From: Brasenia schreberi
Lineage: Eukaryota; Streptophyta; Magnoliopsida; Nymphaeales; Cabombaceae
Length of the DNA stretch: 64,000 bases
Direction of reading: 5' to 3'
Assembly (NCBI GenBank): GCA_036023115.1
Contig: JAYKKT010000080.1
Location: 11,091,501-11,155,500, forward strand
The position numbers and the translations under genes are program-made. The first letter of the stretch is position 1. Each line of letters starts with the position of its first letter. The notes below the pieces were generated by a model. It searched no databases and was not told the DNA's origin. It worked only from the letters and a program-made list of their open reading frames with translations. This document shows, piece by piece, positions 44,760-55,440 of this stretch.

Positions 44760-45363
44760 GAAAAATACAGGCACAGCCTGCTTGTGACTAGGTATGGATG
44801 AAAATACTAGCAGAATTTCCTAGTGAGGTCGTTCTAGAGATAACATGGACGTTGATTCTAAAGAAATAAAGTTCGATGATAACACGATATTGTCGACCGA
44901 AAAGATAGAGTTTCAAATCGATCAACATACAAACAATGAAAGGAAATCAATCTTTATTGAAAACTATGAGAACTTACAAAGGAGAGGAGAGAGGGCAGAG
45001 CTCGGTTTGATCTAAACCTGGCCGATGCCTTCCCACTGAGGTTCGAGGGTCTTATATAGACGCCTCGGATGGTAACCTGTAGTACAGGTTACCTCTAACT
45101 GGTAGTACCGGTTGGTGCTAGTACTACATTACGACAAAATGTACTACAATGCGACAAACAAACTTTCGGTGATTGTGGCCGACACAATGGCCCACAAAAA
45201 GTAAAAATAAAAGGTGCGAACACGTCTCGCACTCAAAAGTACAATTATTGCTAAAAGACAAAATTACTTTCGGTCGAAAGTAAAACCACTACCTAAAACA
45301 ATGGGCGGTTCCGGTTTTCGTCTTTGTCCATGGGTCCGCCACTTCCGCTTGTCTGCTTCTTGC
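44760..45363 (-). promoter_or_regulatory. EPRV intergenic region: promoter and poly(A) signal, segment I
   Basis: Non-coding region between polyprotein stop and primer site. On the viral strand, in order: a 21-bp dyad (45,072-45,092), TATA box TCTATATAAG (45,051-45,060), CT-rich initiator region (45,000-44,985), AATAAA (complement at 44,953-44,958), and about 190 bp to the primer site. TATA followed about 100 nt later by AATAAA is the usual pararetrovirus layout for a terminally redundant transcript. Confidence 0.85.
45072..45092. repeat. Perfect 21-bp dyad upstream of EPRV TATA
   Basis: GTAACCTGTA-G-TACAGGTTAC, 10-bp arms with 1-bp centre, 12 bp from the TATA box. Unchanged at 55,149-55,169 and 58,742-58,762. 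Possible transcription-factor site. Confidence 0.8.
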
Positions 45364-48253
45364 TCATGTTGTTCTGACTCTGCAAACCCTGTTCTTGATA
45401 TCTCTGATTATTTCATCTCCGATTGTGGTCATTTCTTCAATTACCTTTATGCAGGGTTTATCCTTTGCTTTCAACTCCCCATATGCATCTGTGAATGCTG
45501 CAATCACTTTCCTCTGATTGTCCATGATGTCTTCGTCTTGAACATTGCATAGGACTGTAATCAATCTGGACAATGCATCTGCAATTACATTTTCCTTTCC
45601 GTCCAGGTGTTCGAAAGTGATTTTGATGCCTAACCCTGTAATAAAATCGGTAAAGGCTACCCATCTTACCCTTGAGGGTTTGTTTTCATTAGATTTATTA
45701 AAGAAAGAGATGATCGCTTGGCAATCTGTTCTAATAACCATCTCCTTTTGGTCCATGTAATAAATCTTTAAACTTTCTAAGCTGTTCATCACAGCAAAGA
45801 TTTCGGCATCAATTGAAGATTTGGGTGGGTTGAACTTCCCACTGGCGTATGCACACGGTTTCTCCATTGTTCGGGGGTCTAGTGGCATTGGTTTCCACTT
45901 GCATACTCCACCCCAACCGTCCATACAGCCATCAGTTTCTAGGACAATTGCGGAACCTTCTGGAGGTATGGTTAGAGGCGGTAGCTTCTGTACCATATCC
46001 TTGATCTTATTGATTAGATTCCAGTCCTGCTTATTGAGCCGCTTTTCGCCATTCGGGCTCACCTTGCCATAGAGTGGTGCTAATAATCTTCCTAAGTTAG
46101 GTATAAAGCATCTTGCATAATTTAAAATACCTAACCAAGAACGTAATCCAGTTTTGGTCTCTAAATCAGCCTCCTGTTTAGATATTATCTTTTTGATAAT
46201 ATTTGGCTGAAGTGTTATTTCACCATCTCCGATTATTGCACCGAGGAACTCAATCCTCTTGTGTCCAATTGCCATTTTTGTTGGACTGAGCACCAGTCCA
46301 TGCATTTGAACTCTGTCGAGGAATACGCGCAAGTGCTTTGCGTGAGCATCTTCATCCCTGGAGAAAACAAGGATATCATCAATGTAAACAGCTATGAATT
46401 CCTCTGTACCTCTGAAGACGTCATCCATCTTTCTCTGGAAAACAGCTGGAGCGTTCTTCAGGCCAAATGGCATAACAAGCCATTCGAACAATCCCTGTGG
46501 GACCCAGAAAGCCGTAAGCGGGATGGATTTTTCTTCCATCATGACTTGATGAAAACCCGACTTTAAGTCGAATTTTGAGTAAATTTTGCTGCCGGAGACC
46601 TTCTTGATGATAGAGTTTATTCCCGGAAGGGAATATTGATCCTTCTCCGTGTTGTCATTAAGCCGCTTATAATTGAAGACCATTCTTTCTTTGCCATGTT
46701 TCACTTCTCCTGTTCTCGGGTCCTGAGTAGTTCCCGATTTGACAATAATGGCAACTGTGCGATGCTTGCTTTGGGATGGTCTAATTACCTTTAACTTTAA
46801 TAGGGCTTCCACATGTTTCGCAAAAGACTCCTTAAGCTGTGGTGTTACCTGTTTTAATGGTCTGTCCTCAATAATGAAATCAGGATTTTTCAGAACTATC
46901 CTGCATTCAACTTTGTTCTTTGACCAATGCTTCATGGGGTCTTCTCCGATATAACCAGCATTCGTTAATTTCTCTATGATTGAAGAGAACTTCTTCTGAA
47001 ACGATGCTGAGTTAGAGCCTGCTGAGTATGCTACAGTTTCTTGAAGCTGTATATACTCCATGTCGCCGAGGTCTTCAAATCTTTCCACGATATGTGCTAC
47101 GCGAACTTCTTGTCTCGTTTGTATCGTGGTGACCTCTTTGTAGAAGGTGACAATATCACCTTCTATACGCATACCTCCCTGCATGCTGCGAATGAAGTTG
47201 CATCCGATAATCATCTGAACCTCTCCTCCAAGGTTCATTGGGAATGCGTAGGTGTAGGGGGATCTTGAAATGATTGTCCCCTATCTGCATACGACCATAT
47301 TTCAACTTCTTGTTGGCCGTTTGCTCTGAATTGATACCATTGAACTTAACAGCAAATGTATTTGGCTCTAGAGCACCTGCTGGTATGCTCTTTTCGTCCA
47401 CGCAACATGTAGTTGCGCCGGTATCAAGAATTGCACGTACTGTAAATGGGGGAATACCGATGATGCTTAACTGAATATCAAGATTGTATAATCGGTTTTT
47501 GATGTATTTCCTCCTTTTCCCACCACCTGGAGCTGCCTTCTCTGATGCTAGCTCCTTCTCCAAGACATGTACGCGCTCAAGTAAGGCGATGAATTCGCCT
47601 TCATCATCTGTTTGGCATTCATCTGGTTCCGAGATAGTTATGCCCGATGTTCTACCTCGGCCTCTTCCTCGTCCGCTGCTGCTGGTTGCTGCTGCTTTTC
47701 CCTTTCTCTTGTCTCCGAGACATAGTTCAGCGAACTCCTTCTGTAAAATGGGAAGTTGCTGTTCCGTGAATTTGTTTCGGAAATAGTCAATTTCTTTCTG
47801 CATACGAGTCATTTCTGACTCACACCATAATATGTATTCAGAGAGCTGTTTGATCAGCGGCCTGAATTTCTGGTTGCTGTTCTCCGGTGCCTGCACAGGA
47901 AGAATAGGGATGTTAATGTTAAAATAGTGTGGCCCACACATGGCACACACTACGGTCGAGCACTTGGGGCAATTCATCCGTGCCCTAATTGACGATGGCT
48001 GTTTGCAGCACGAACACGTTGGGTCATTAATTGACTGGTGTAATAACCATTCATGTTCACAGCTCATCTGTTCTTGATCTAGGAGAATGCTTGGTCTGTA
48101 ACTGCACCGTTTATCTTCTCCAAGCCTCCTAATCATGTTGACGCTGAGTGTCTGAAGCTCATGCTCCAGAAGCTCTTCCATTCCTTCATCCTCAGAGATT
48201 GAGAATATAGCGTCACTATCTTGTTCGCCATTGTCTACGCTGACGATGTCGTA
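45364..48253 (-). pseudogene. EPRV polyprotein 3' part (segment I, upstream unit)
   Basis: From just after the zinc knuckle to the stop: second Cys-rich motif, protease, RT and complete RNase H (ETDGCMDGWGG, then FAVMNSLESLKIYYMDQ, DALSRL) ending CRVRTT. A one-base insertion near 47,259 (GGGGGATC versus GGGGATC in other copies) splits it between protease and RT. The 5' end is cut at the inverted junction. Confidence 0.9.
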
Positions 48254-48259
48254 TTTTTC

Positions 48260-48271
48260 TGGTATCAGAGC
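48260..48271 (+). other. EPRV primer-binding site, segment II
   Basis: TGGTATCAGAGC, followed by TTTG rather than CAGG. It lies only 5 bp inside the inverted junction with segment I. Confidence 0.88.
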
Positions 48272-48507
48272 TTTGTTGCTTATTCAGTTAGAATCCTTTG
48301 GATTCTCTGTTTACGATCCTATTTTCAGTCACTGTTACTTACATACCTGGAAAAAGAGCCCAGCTAGTATTCAAGGTCAGGAGGACCGCTATAATACTCA
48401 GTGGCGTGATCCTATTTTGTAAGCAATACACTTTCGAAAATCGGGATTATTTTCAGAGAGAACAACGGATTGAATAACTTGAAGAAAGTTATCATCCTCT
48501 GTTACGT
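48272..48507 (+). other. EPRV leader, segment II
   Basis: 236 bp up to the P2-like ATG. One frame is open to TAA at 48,420-48,422 with no viral ATG; the ATG upstream at 48,231 belongs to inverted segment I sequence. No standard ORF1 fits. Confidence 0.7.
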
Positions 48508-48936
48508 ATGAGTGTACCTTCAACACCCAGAACAAACTCTATCCCATCTAGTCTTGTAAACGAGGAACATATTCAGAAGGCAGTTGCAGAAACAGGCCCG
48601 ATCGACCCACCTGGAGTCGCATATATTCAACCAGGACTCCTGACGGATCAAGGAAAAGCACTGGTTCTCATTGCAAAGCAAGGAAACACACTTGCCCAGT
48701 TGCTTACTCAGGTGCTGGCCAAGCAAGACCAGCTAATTTCACGGATCGAAAAGCTTGAATCATCTACAAGTTCGACAGTCGCAAAGAAGGAGGAAGATCT
48801 TCTTGACGACGTGACCAGAAAACTTGCAGATCTCTCTATACGACCCCGTGAAAAGAAAGGACAGCTCAAGGTGATAAAAGGGTTAGATCCTTACGAACAG
48901 ACGAAGAAAGAGATCGAAAAATCCAGACCCAAGTAA
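48508..48936 (+). CDS. EPRV P2-like protein, intact frame
   Basis: 142 aa, the size of badnavirus P2 (virion-associated, nucleic-acid-binding family). N-terminus rich in P, S and T; coiled coil around residues 60-90; C-terminus rich in K and R (RPREKKGQLKVIKGL). The stop overlaps the polyprotein start as TAATG, the junction used for leaky scanning or reinitiation in badnaviruses. Assignment is by position, size and composition rather than strong sequence identity. There is no adjacent viral promoter in the right orientation. Confidence 0.8.
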   Translation: MSVPSTPRTNSIPSSLVNEEHIQKAVAETGPIDPPGVAYIQPGLLTDQGKALVLIAKQGNTLAQLLTQVLAKQDQLISRIEKLESSTSSTVAKKEEDLLDDVTRKLADLSIRPREKKGQLKVIKGLDPYEQTKKEIEKSRPK

Positions 48937-51900
48937 TGGATTCCAGACCGTCTGTCACCATCACCGAACAGGCATCCGTAACTCCCGTCGAGTTCAACGA
49001 TCAAATACGGGATTATAGGGCAGGCCAAAGGCTGCGGCACAACGCGCAGCGACGTATCAACCAGGTCTTCAACCGAAGACCTTACAGAGAAGTCTTGGAG
49101 CAGCACATACAGCCAGAACAGCAGCTCCAACGATCGCTGAGAGAGCGGGCAAACATGGTACCCGCAGAAGTCTTGTACAGTGCTCGACGAGACACGAATC
49201 AACACCGTGTCTATCAGCACTTGTCAGAAGAAGCCGTAAGTTGCCTTGACGATCAACAGGTGGACAGGCAATTTATCCAGCCAGAAAGCTACAGACAACT
49301 TGTCCGCAGCGGCTTCCGTTTTATTCATGTCGGACTGGCACAGGTCCGACTGCAAATCTTGCACAGAAGAGATGAGGGAACCCAAGCCCTCGTCATCTTC
49401 AGGGATACCCGGTGGCAAAACGATCAAGGCATCTTCGCCACCATGGAAATTGATCTGTCAGAAGGACGACAGATCACATTCATCATTCCGACACAATAAT
49501 GACGATAGGAGATTTCTTTAGAAATTTCCAAATCTCCATCAGAACTCGGGGATACAGCGCGTGGCGGTCTGGCGAGGCCAACCTAATCGTCACAAGAGGA
49601 CTCATTGGCCGGCTCTCAAACACACCGAACGTTGCATTCGCATACCAAATTGGGCATGTAACGGACTATCTGGCGAGCCACGGTGTTGCTGCCTTACCAG
49701 GCAGAAGAGTGACTACCCAGTCCCTTCAGGGACTCAACTGGATCATAGCAGACAGCGCGATCTCAGTCCCGGTCCAGCCCAGGGAAGTCACAACAAACAA
49801 CCTCATAGACGGAAGAATTTCCGTCAGCTTCAGAACTTATGAAGCGGCACCTCCGGCAGACGAAGAAGGACAAGAAACAATCCTTTTCCTGTCAGAAATG
49901 GAGGGAGATGAGGAAGAAGAAGATGAGATGTCATATTACAGGCATCTCGCAGACTGGGGTGCAGATGAGAATGAAGAAATAGAAACTGCAGCCCCGATCT
50001 TCGATGAATATCCGGATTCAGACGAATCTTTCGTCAATCCATTCGCAAATCCGGATACCGAGGAAGCATTCGTAGTCCAGGAGGATCTGGATTACCCGTC
50101 GTTCATGGCACTTAAAGAGACGGTAGCTGCATCATCATCAGCAACTTCAAGGGTTACTAATACAAACCCGGAGCTAACCGATCTGCCAATGAACTTGCCA
50201 GGCTATGCCCCTGCACAGGGCATAAACAGACCCATAAGGCCTGAAATCGTCCAGGAGTATGCACCTTCTACGAGCAATGTAAAATTCAAGAAGGCGAACA
50301 ACTCCGAACACTGGAATTTGCCCTCAGCTCAGGATTCTCAAGGAGCCATGTTGGTAATACCATATTACCTAGGGAATTTCCAGGAAGTTTTCTCCCGCTG
50401 GGAATCTATAACCCGGCGCCTTGTCTCAGAAAAGGGGTTCACAGACGGACGGGACAAGGCGGAATACATCGAGAACCTCATGGGGGAGACGGAAAAGCTG
50501 ATTTGGGTCACGTGGAGAACTGCGTATACAACAGAATATGATAATCTGGTGGCCACAGCTGATGGAAGGGAGGGAACCAACAACATCCTAGCAAAAATCA
50601 GGTTGGTTTTCTCATTGGAAGATCCTACGCAGGGAGACAACAGTCTCCCAAGACCAAGCCTATAGAGATATTGAGAGGCTGTCGTGTAGGAATGTCAAAG
50701 ACTTACTCCAGTACTGTAACGACTACATGAGGCTGGCAGCTAAGTCCGGGAGAATGTGGATTAACAACGAGCTCTCGGAAAAATTCTTTTCCAAAATGCC
50801 CGGAGATCTAGGCACAAGGATAAAGAAGGCCTTTGACGAACATTACCCACAGTGCGACGTTGGGGTATCTGTAAGGATATTCTTCACTTACAAATACCTG
50901 GAGCAAGAATGCAAGGACGCTGCGTTCAAGCGTTCTTTAAAGGATTTGAGTTTCTGTAGCCAGATTCCAATCACTGGCTACTATGACAGAACAAGGTCGT
51001 CGCCAAAGAGGAAGTATGGCCTGCGGCGAACGACGACCTATAAGGGAAAGCCACATTCGTCACATGCTAGAGTAGAGAAACGAAAACATTTACAGAACAA
51101 GAAATGTAAATGTTATCTCTGTGGCGAGGAAGGCCATTTTGCAAGGGAGTGCCCAAGTGACAGGAGGTCCCAAAAGAGGACGGCAATTTTTCAAGGGTTA
51201 GAACTCCCAGAAGAATACGACATCGTCAGCGTAGACGATGGCGAACAAGATAGTGACGCTATATTCTCAATCTCTGAGGATGAAGGAATGGAAGAGCTTC
51301 TGGAGCATGAGCTTCAGACACTCAGCGTCAACATGATTAGGAGGCTTGGAGAAGATAAACGGTGCAGTTACAGACCAAGCATTCTCCTAGATCAAGAACA
51401 GATGAGCTGTGAACATGAATGGTTATTACACCAGTCAATTAATGACCCAACGTGTTCGTGCTGCAAACAGCCATCGTCAATTAGGGCACGGATGAATTGC
51501 CCCAAGTGCTCGACCGTAGTGTGTGCCATGTGTGGGCCACACTATTTTAACATTAACATCCCTATTCTTCCTGTGCAGGCACCGGAGAACAGCAACCAGA
51601 AATTCAGGCCGCTGATCAAACAGCTCTCTGAATACATATTATGGTGTGAGTCAGAAATGACTCGTATGCAGAAAGAAATTGACTATTTCCGAAACAAATT
51701 CACGGAACAGCAACTTCCCATTTTACAGAAGGAGTTCGCTGAACTATGTCTCGGAGACAAGAGAAAGGGAAAAGCAGCAGCAACCAGCAGCAGCGGACGA
51801 GGAAGAGGCCGAGGTAGAACATCGGGCATAACTATCTCGGAACCAGATGAATGCCAAACAGATGATGAAGGCGAATTCATCGCCTTACTTGAGCGCGTAC

Positions 51901-54104
51901 ATGTCTTGGAGAAGGAGCTAGCATCAGAGAAGGCAGCTCCAGGTGGTGGGAAAAGGAGGAAATACATCAAAAACCGATTATACAATCTTGATATTCAGTT
52001 AAGCATCATCGGTATTCCCCCATTTACAGTACGTGCAATTCTTGATACCGGCGCAACTACATGTTGCGTGGACGAAAAGAGCATACCAGCAGGTGCTCTA
52101 GAGCCAAATACATTTGCTGTTAAGTTCAATGGTATCAATTCAGAGCAAACGGCCAACAAGAAGTTGAAATATGGTCGTATGCAGATAGGGGACAATCATT
52201 TCAAGATCCCCTACACCTACGCATTCCCAATGAACCTTGGAGGAGAGGTTCAGATGATTATCGGATGCAACTTCATTCGCAGCATGCAGGGAGGTATGCG
52301 TATAGAAGGTGATATTGTCACCTTCTACAAAGAGGTCACCACGATACAAACGAGACAAGAAGTTCGCGTAGCACATATCGTGGAAAGATTTGAAGACCTC
52401 GGCGACATGGAGTATATACAGCTTCAAGAAACTGTAGCATACTCAGCAGGCTCTAACTCAGCATCGTTTCAGAAGAAGTTCTCTTCAATCATAGAGAAAT
52501 TAACGAATGCTGGTTATATCGGAGAAGACCCCATGAAGCATTGGTCAAAGAACAAAGTTGAATGCAGGATAGTTCTGAAAAATCCTGATTTCATTATTGA
52601 GGACAGACCATTAAAACAGGTAACACCACAGCTTAAGGAGTCTTTTGCGAAACATGTGGAAGCCCTATTAAAGTTAAAGGTAATTAGACCATCCCAAAGC
52701 AAGCATCGCACAGTTGCCATTATTGTCAAATCGGGAACTACTCAGGACCCGAGAACAGGAGAAGTGAAACATGGCAAAGAAAGAATGGTCTTCAATTATA
52801 AGCGGCTTAATGACAACACGGAGAAGGATCAATATTCCCTTCCGGGAATAAACTCTATCATCAAGAAGGTCTCCGGCAGCAAAATTTACTCAAAATTCGA
52901 CTTAAAGTCGGGTTTTCATCAAGTCATGATGGAAGAAAAATCCATCCCGCTTACGGCTTTCTGGGTCCCACAGGGATTGTTCGAATGGCTTGTTATGCCA
53001 TTTGGCCTGAAGAACGCTCCAGCTGTTTTCCAGAGAAAGATGGATGACGTCTTCAGAGGTACAGAGGAATTCATAGCTGTTTACATTGATGATATCCTTG
53101 TTTTCTCCAGGGATGAAGATGCTCACGCAAAGCACTTGCGCGTATTCCTCGACAGAGTTCAAATGCATGGACTGGTGCTCAGTCCAACAAAAATGGCAAT
53201 TGGACACAAGAGGATTGAGTTCCTCGGTGCAATAATCGGAGATGGTGAAATAACACTTCAGCCAAATATTATCAAAAAGATAATATCTAAACAGGAGGCT
53301 GATTTAGAGACCAAAACTGGATTACGTTCTTGGTTAGGTATTTTAAATTATGCAAGATGCTTTATACCTAACTTAGGAAGATTATTAGCACCACTCTATG
53401 GCAAGGTGAGCCCGAATGGCGAAAAGCGGCTCAATAAGCAGGACTGGAATCTAATCAATGAGATCAAGGATATGGTACAGAAGCTACCGCCTCTAACCAT
53501 ACCTCCAGAAGGTTCCGCAATTGTCCTAGAAACTGATGGCTGTATGGACGGTTGGGGTGGAGTATGCAAGTGGAAACCAATGCCACTAGACCCCCGAACA
53601 ATGGAGAAACCGTGTGCATACGCCAGTGGGAAGTTCAACCCACCCAAATCTTCAATTGATGCCGAAATCTTTGCTGTGATGAACAGCTTAGAAAGTTTAA
53701 AGATTTATTACATGGACCAAAAGGAGATGGTTATTAGAACAGATTGCCAAGCGATCATCTCTTTCTTTAATAAATCTAATGAAAACAAACCCTCAAGGGT
53801 AAGATGGGTAGCCTTTACCGATTTTATTACAGGGTTAGGCATCAAAATCACTTTCGAACACCTGGACGGAAAGGAAAATGTAATTGCAGATGCATTGTCC
53901 AGATTGATTACAGTCCTATGCAATGTTCAAGACGAAGACATCATGGACAATCAGAGGAAAGTGATTGCAGCATTCACAGATGCATATGGGGAGTTGAAAG
54001 CAAAGGATAAACCCTGCATAAAGGTAATTGAAGAAATGACCACAATCGGAGATGAAATAATCAGAGATATCAAGAACAGGGTTTGCAGAGTCAGAACAAC
54101 ATGA
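48936..54104 (+). pseudogene. EPRV polyprotein, full length but twice frameshifted (segment II)
   Basis: Equivalent to about 1,722 codons. Relative to segments I and IV, one C is missing near 49,490 (frame ends TAA at 49,497) and one base is added near 50,638, so it is read in three pieces: 48,936-49,499, about 49,499-50,665 and 50,727-54,104. The last piece (1,125 codons) carries the late capsid region, knuckle (51,111-51,152), CX2CX11CX2CX4CX2C (51,453 on), protease (52,044), RT YIDD (53,082) and RNase H (53,529) to CRVRTT-stop. It is the only copy containing both true ends of the gene. Confidence 0.92.
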
Positions 54105-54159
54105 GCAAGAAGCAGACAAGCGGAAGTGGCGGACCCATGGACAGACGGTCTGGAATCCA

Positions 54160-54588
54160 TTACTTGGGTCTGGATTTTTCGATCTCTTTCTTCGTCTGTT
54201 CGTAAGGATCTAACCCTTTTATCACCTTGAGCTGTCCTTTCTTTTCACGGGGTCGTATAGAGAGATCTGCAAGTTTTCTGGTCACGTCGTCAAGAAGATC
54301 TTCCTCCTTCTTTGCGACTGTCGAACTTGTAGATGATTCAAGCTTTTCGATCCGTGAAATTAGCTGGTCTTGCTTGGCCAGCACCTGAGTAAGCAACTGG
54401 GCAAGTGTGTTTCCTTGCTTTGCAATGAGAACCAGTGCTTTTCCTTGATCCGTCAGGAGTCCTGGTTGAATATATGCGACTCCAGGTGGGTCGATCGGGC
54501 CTGTTTCTGCAACTGCCTTCTGAATATGTTCCTCGTTTACAAGACTAGATGGGATAGAGTTTGTTCTGGGTGTTGAAGGTACACTCAT
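54160..54588 (-). CDS. EPRV P2-like protein, intact frame (segment III)
   Basis: Same 142-codon frame as in segment II. Unlike that copy, it lies downstream of an adjacent viral promoter, leader and primer site in the correct orientation, so it is the best candidate here for an expressible viral ORF. The polyprotein that should follow is cut after 7 codons by the inversion into segment II antisense. Confidence 0.8.
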   Translation of the reverse strand: MSVPSTPRTNSIPSSLVNEEHIQKAVAETGPIDPPGVAYIQPGLLTDQGKALVLIAKQGNTLAQLLTQVLAKQDQLISRIEKLESSTSSTVAKKEEDLLDDVTRKLADLSIRPREKKGQLKVIKGLDPYEQTKKEIEKSRPK

Positions 54589-54824
54589 ACGTAACAGAGG
54601 ATGATAACTTTCTTCAAGTTATTCAATCCGTTGTTCTCTCTGAAAATAATCCCGATTTTCGAAAGTGTATTGCTTACAAAATAGGATCACGCCACTGAGT
54701 ATTATAGCGGTCCTCCTGACCTTGAATACTAGCTGGGCTCTTTTTCCAGGTATGTAAGTAACAGTGACTGAAAATAGGATCGTAAACAGAGAATCCAAAG
54801 GATTCTAACTGAATAAGCAACAAA

Positions 54825-54836
54825 GCTCTGATACCA
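54825..54836 (-). other. EPRV primer-binding site, segment III
   Basis: GCTCTGATACCA, complement of TGGTATCAGAGC; the adjacent four bases are the TTTG variant, as in segment II. Confidence 0.88.
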
Positions 54837-55440
54837 GAAAAATACAGGCACAGCCTGCTTGTGACTAGGTATGGATGAAAATACTAGCAGAATTTCCTAG
54901 TGAGGTCGTTCTAGAGATAACATGGACGTTGATTCTAAAGAAATAAAGTTCGATGATAACACGATATTGTCGACCGAAAAGATAGAGTTTCAAATCGATC
55001 AACATACAAACAATGAAAGGAAATCAATCTTTATTGAAAACTATGAGAACTTACAAAGGAGAGGAGAGAGGGCAGAGCTCGGTTTGATCTAAACCTGGCC
55101 GATGCCTTCCCACTGAGGTTCGAGGGTCTTATATAGACGCCTCGGATGGTAACCTGTAGTACAGGTTACCTCTAACTGGTAGTACCGGTTGGTGCTAGTA
55201 CTACATTACGACAAAATGTACTACAATGCGACAAACAAACTTTCGGTGATTGTGGCCGACACAATGGCCCACAAAAAGTAAAAATAAAAGGTGCGAACAC
55301 GTCTCGCACTCAAAAGTACAATTATTGCTAAAAGACAAAATTACTTTCGGTCGAAAGTAAAACCACTACCTAAAACAATGGGCGGTTCCGGTTTTCGTCT
55401 TTGTCCATGGGTCCGCCACTTCCGCTTGTCTGCTTCTTGC
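54837..55440 (-). promoter_or_regulatory. EPRV promoter and poly(A) region, segment III
   Basis: Same layout as segment I: dyad 55,149-55,169, TATA complement CTTATATAGA 55,128-55,137, AATAAA complement 55,030-55,035. A transcript started here would read leader and P2-like ORF, then cross 54,139 into antisense of segment II. Confidence 0.85.

Larger units (their letters stand above)
39454..48253 (-). mobile_element. Endogenous badnavirus-like pararetrovirus, segment I
   Basis: Read on the minus strand from 48,253: polyprotein from just after the zinc knuckle to its end (45,364), promoter region, primer site, P2-like ORF, polyprotein start (44,086) and on to RNase H at 39,454. The viral position at 39,456 recurs at 45,902, so one monomer is about 6,446 bp and the segment holds about 1.36 genome lengths in tandem, as expected from a circular or concatemeric source. 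The left end meets hAT2 at TGCA shared by both; the right end meets segment II in opposite orientation. Confidence 0.93.
48255..54139 (+). mobile_element. Endogenous badnavirus-like pararetrovirus, segment II (inverted)
   Basis: Plus-strand unit from five bases before the primer site, through leader, P2-like ORF and polyprotein, to 35 bp past its stop; it lacks only the promoter region (about 0.57 kb). Spacing agrees with segment I, independently supporting a 6.45-kb monomer. The junction with I overlaps GTATT; the junction with III overlaps GACA. Confidence 0.93.

Noticed and set aside
48231..48422. 63-aa ORF starting MSTLTMSYF as viral ORF1
   Set aside because: Its ATG and first codons come from inverted segment I sequence before the junction; only the part after the primer site is viral leader, which has no ATG.
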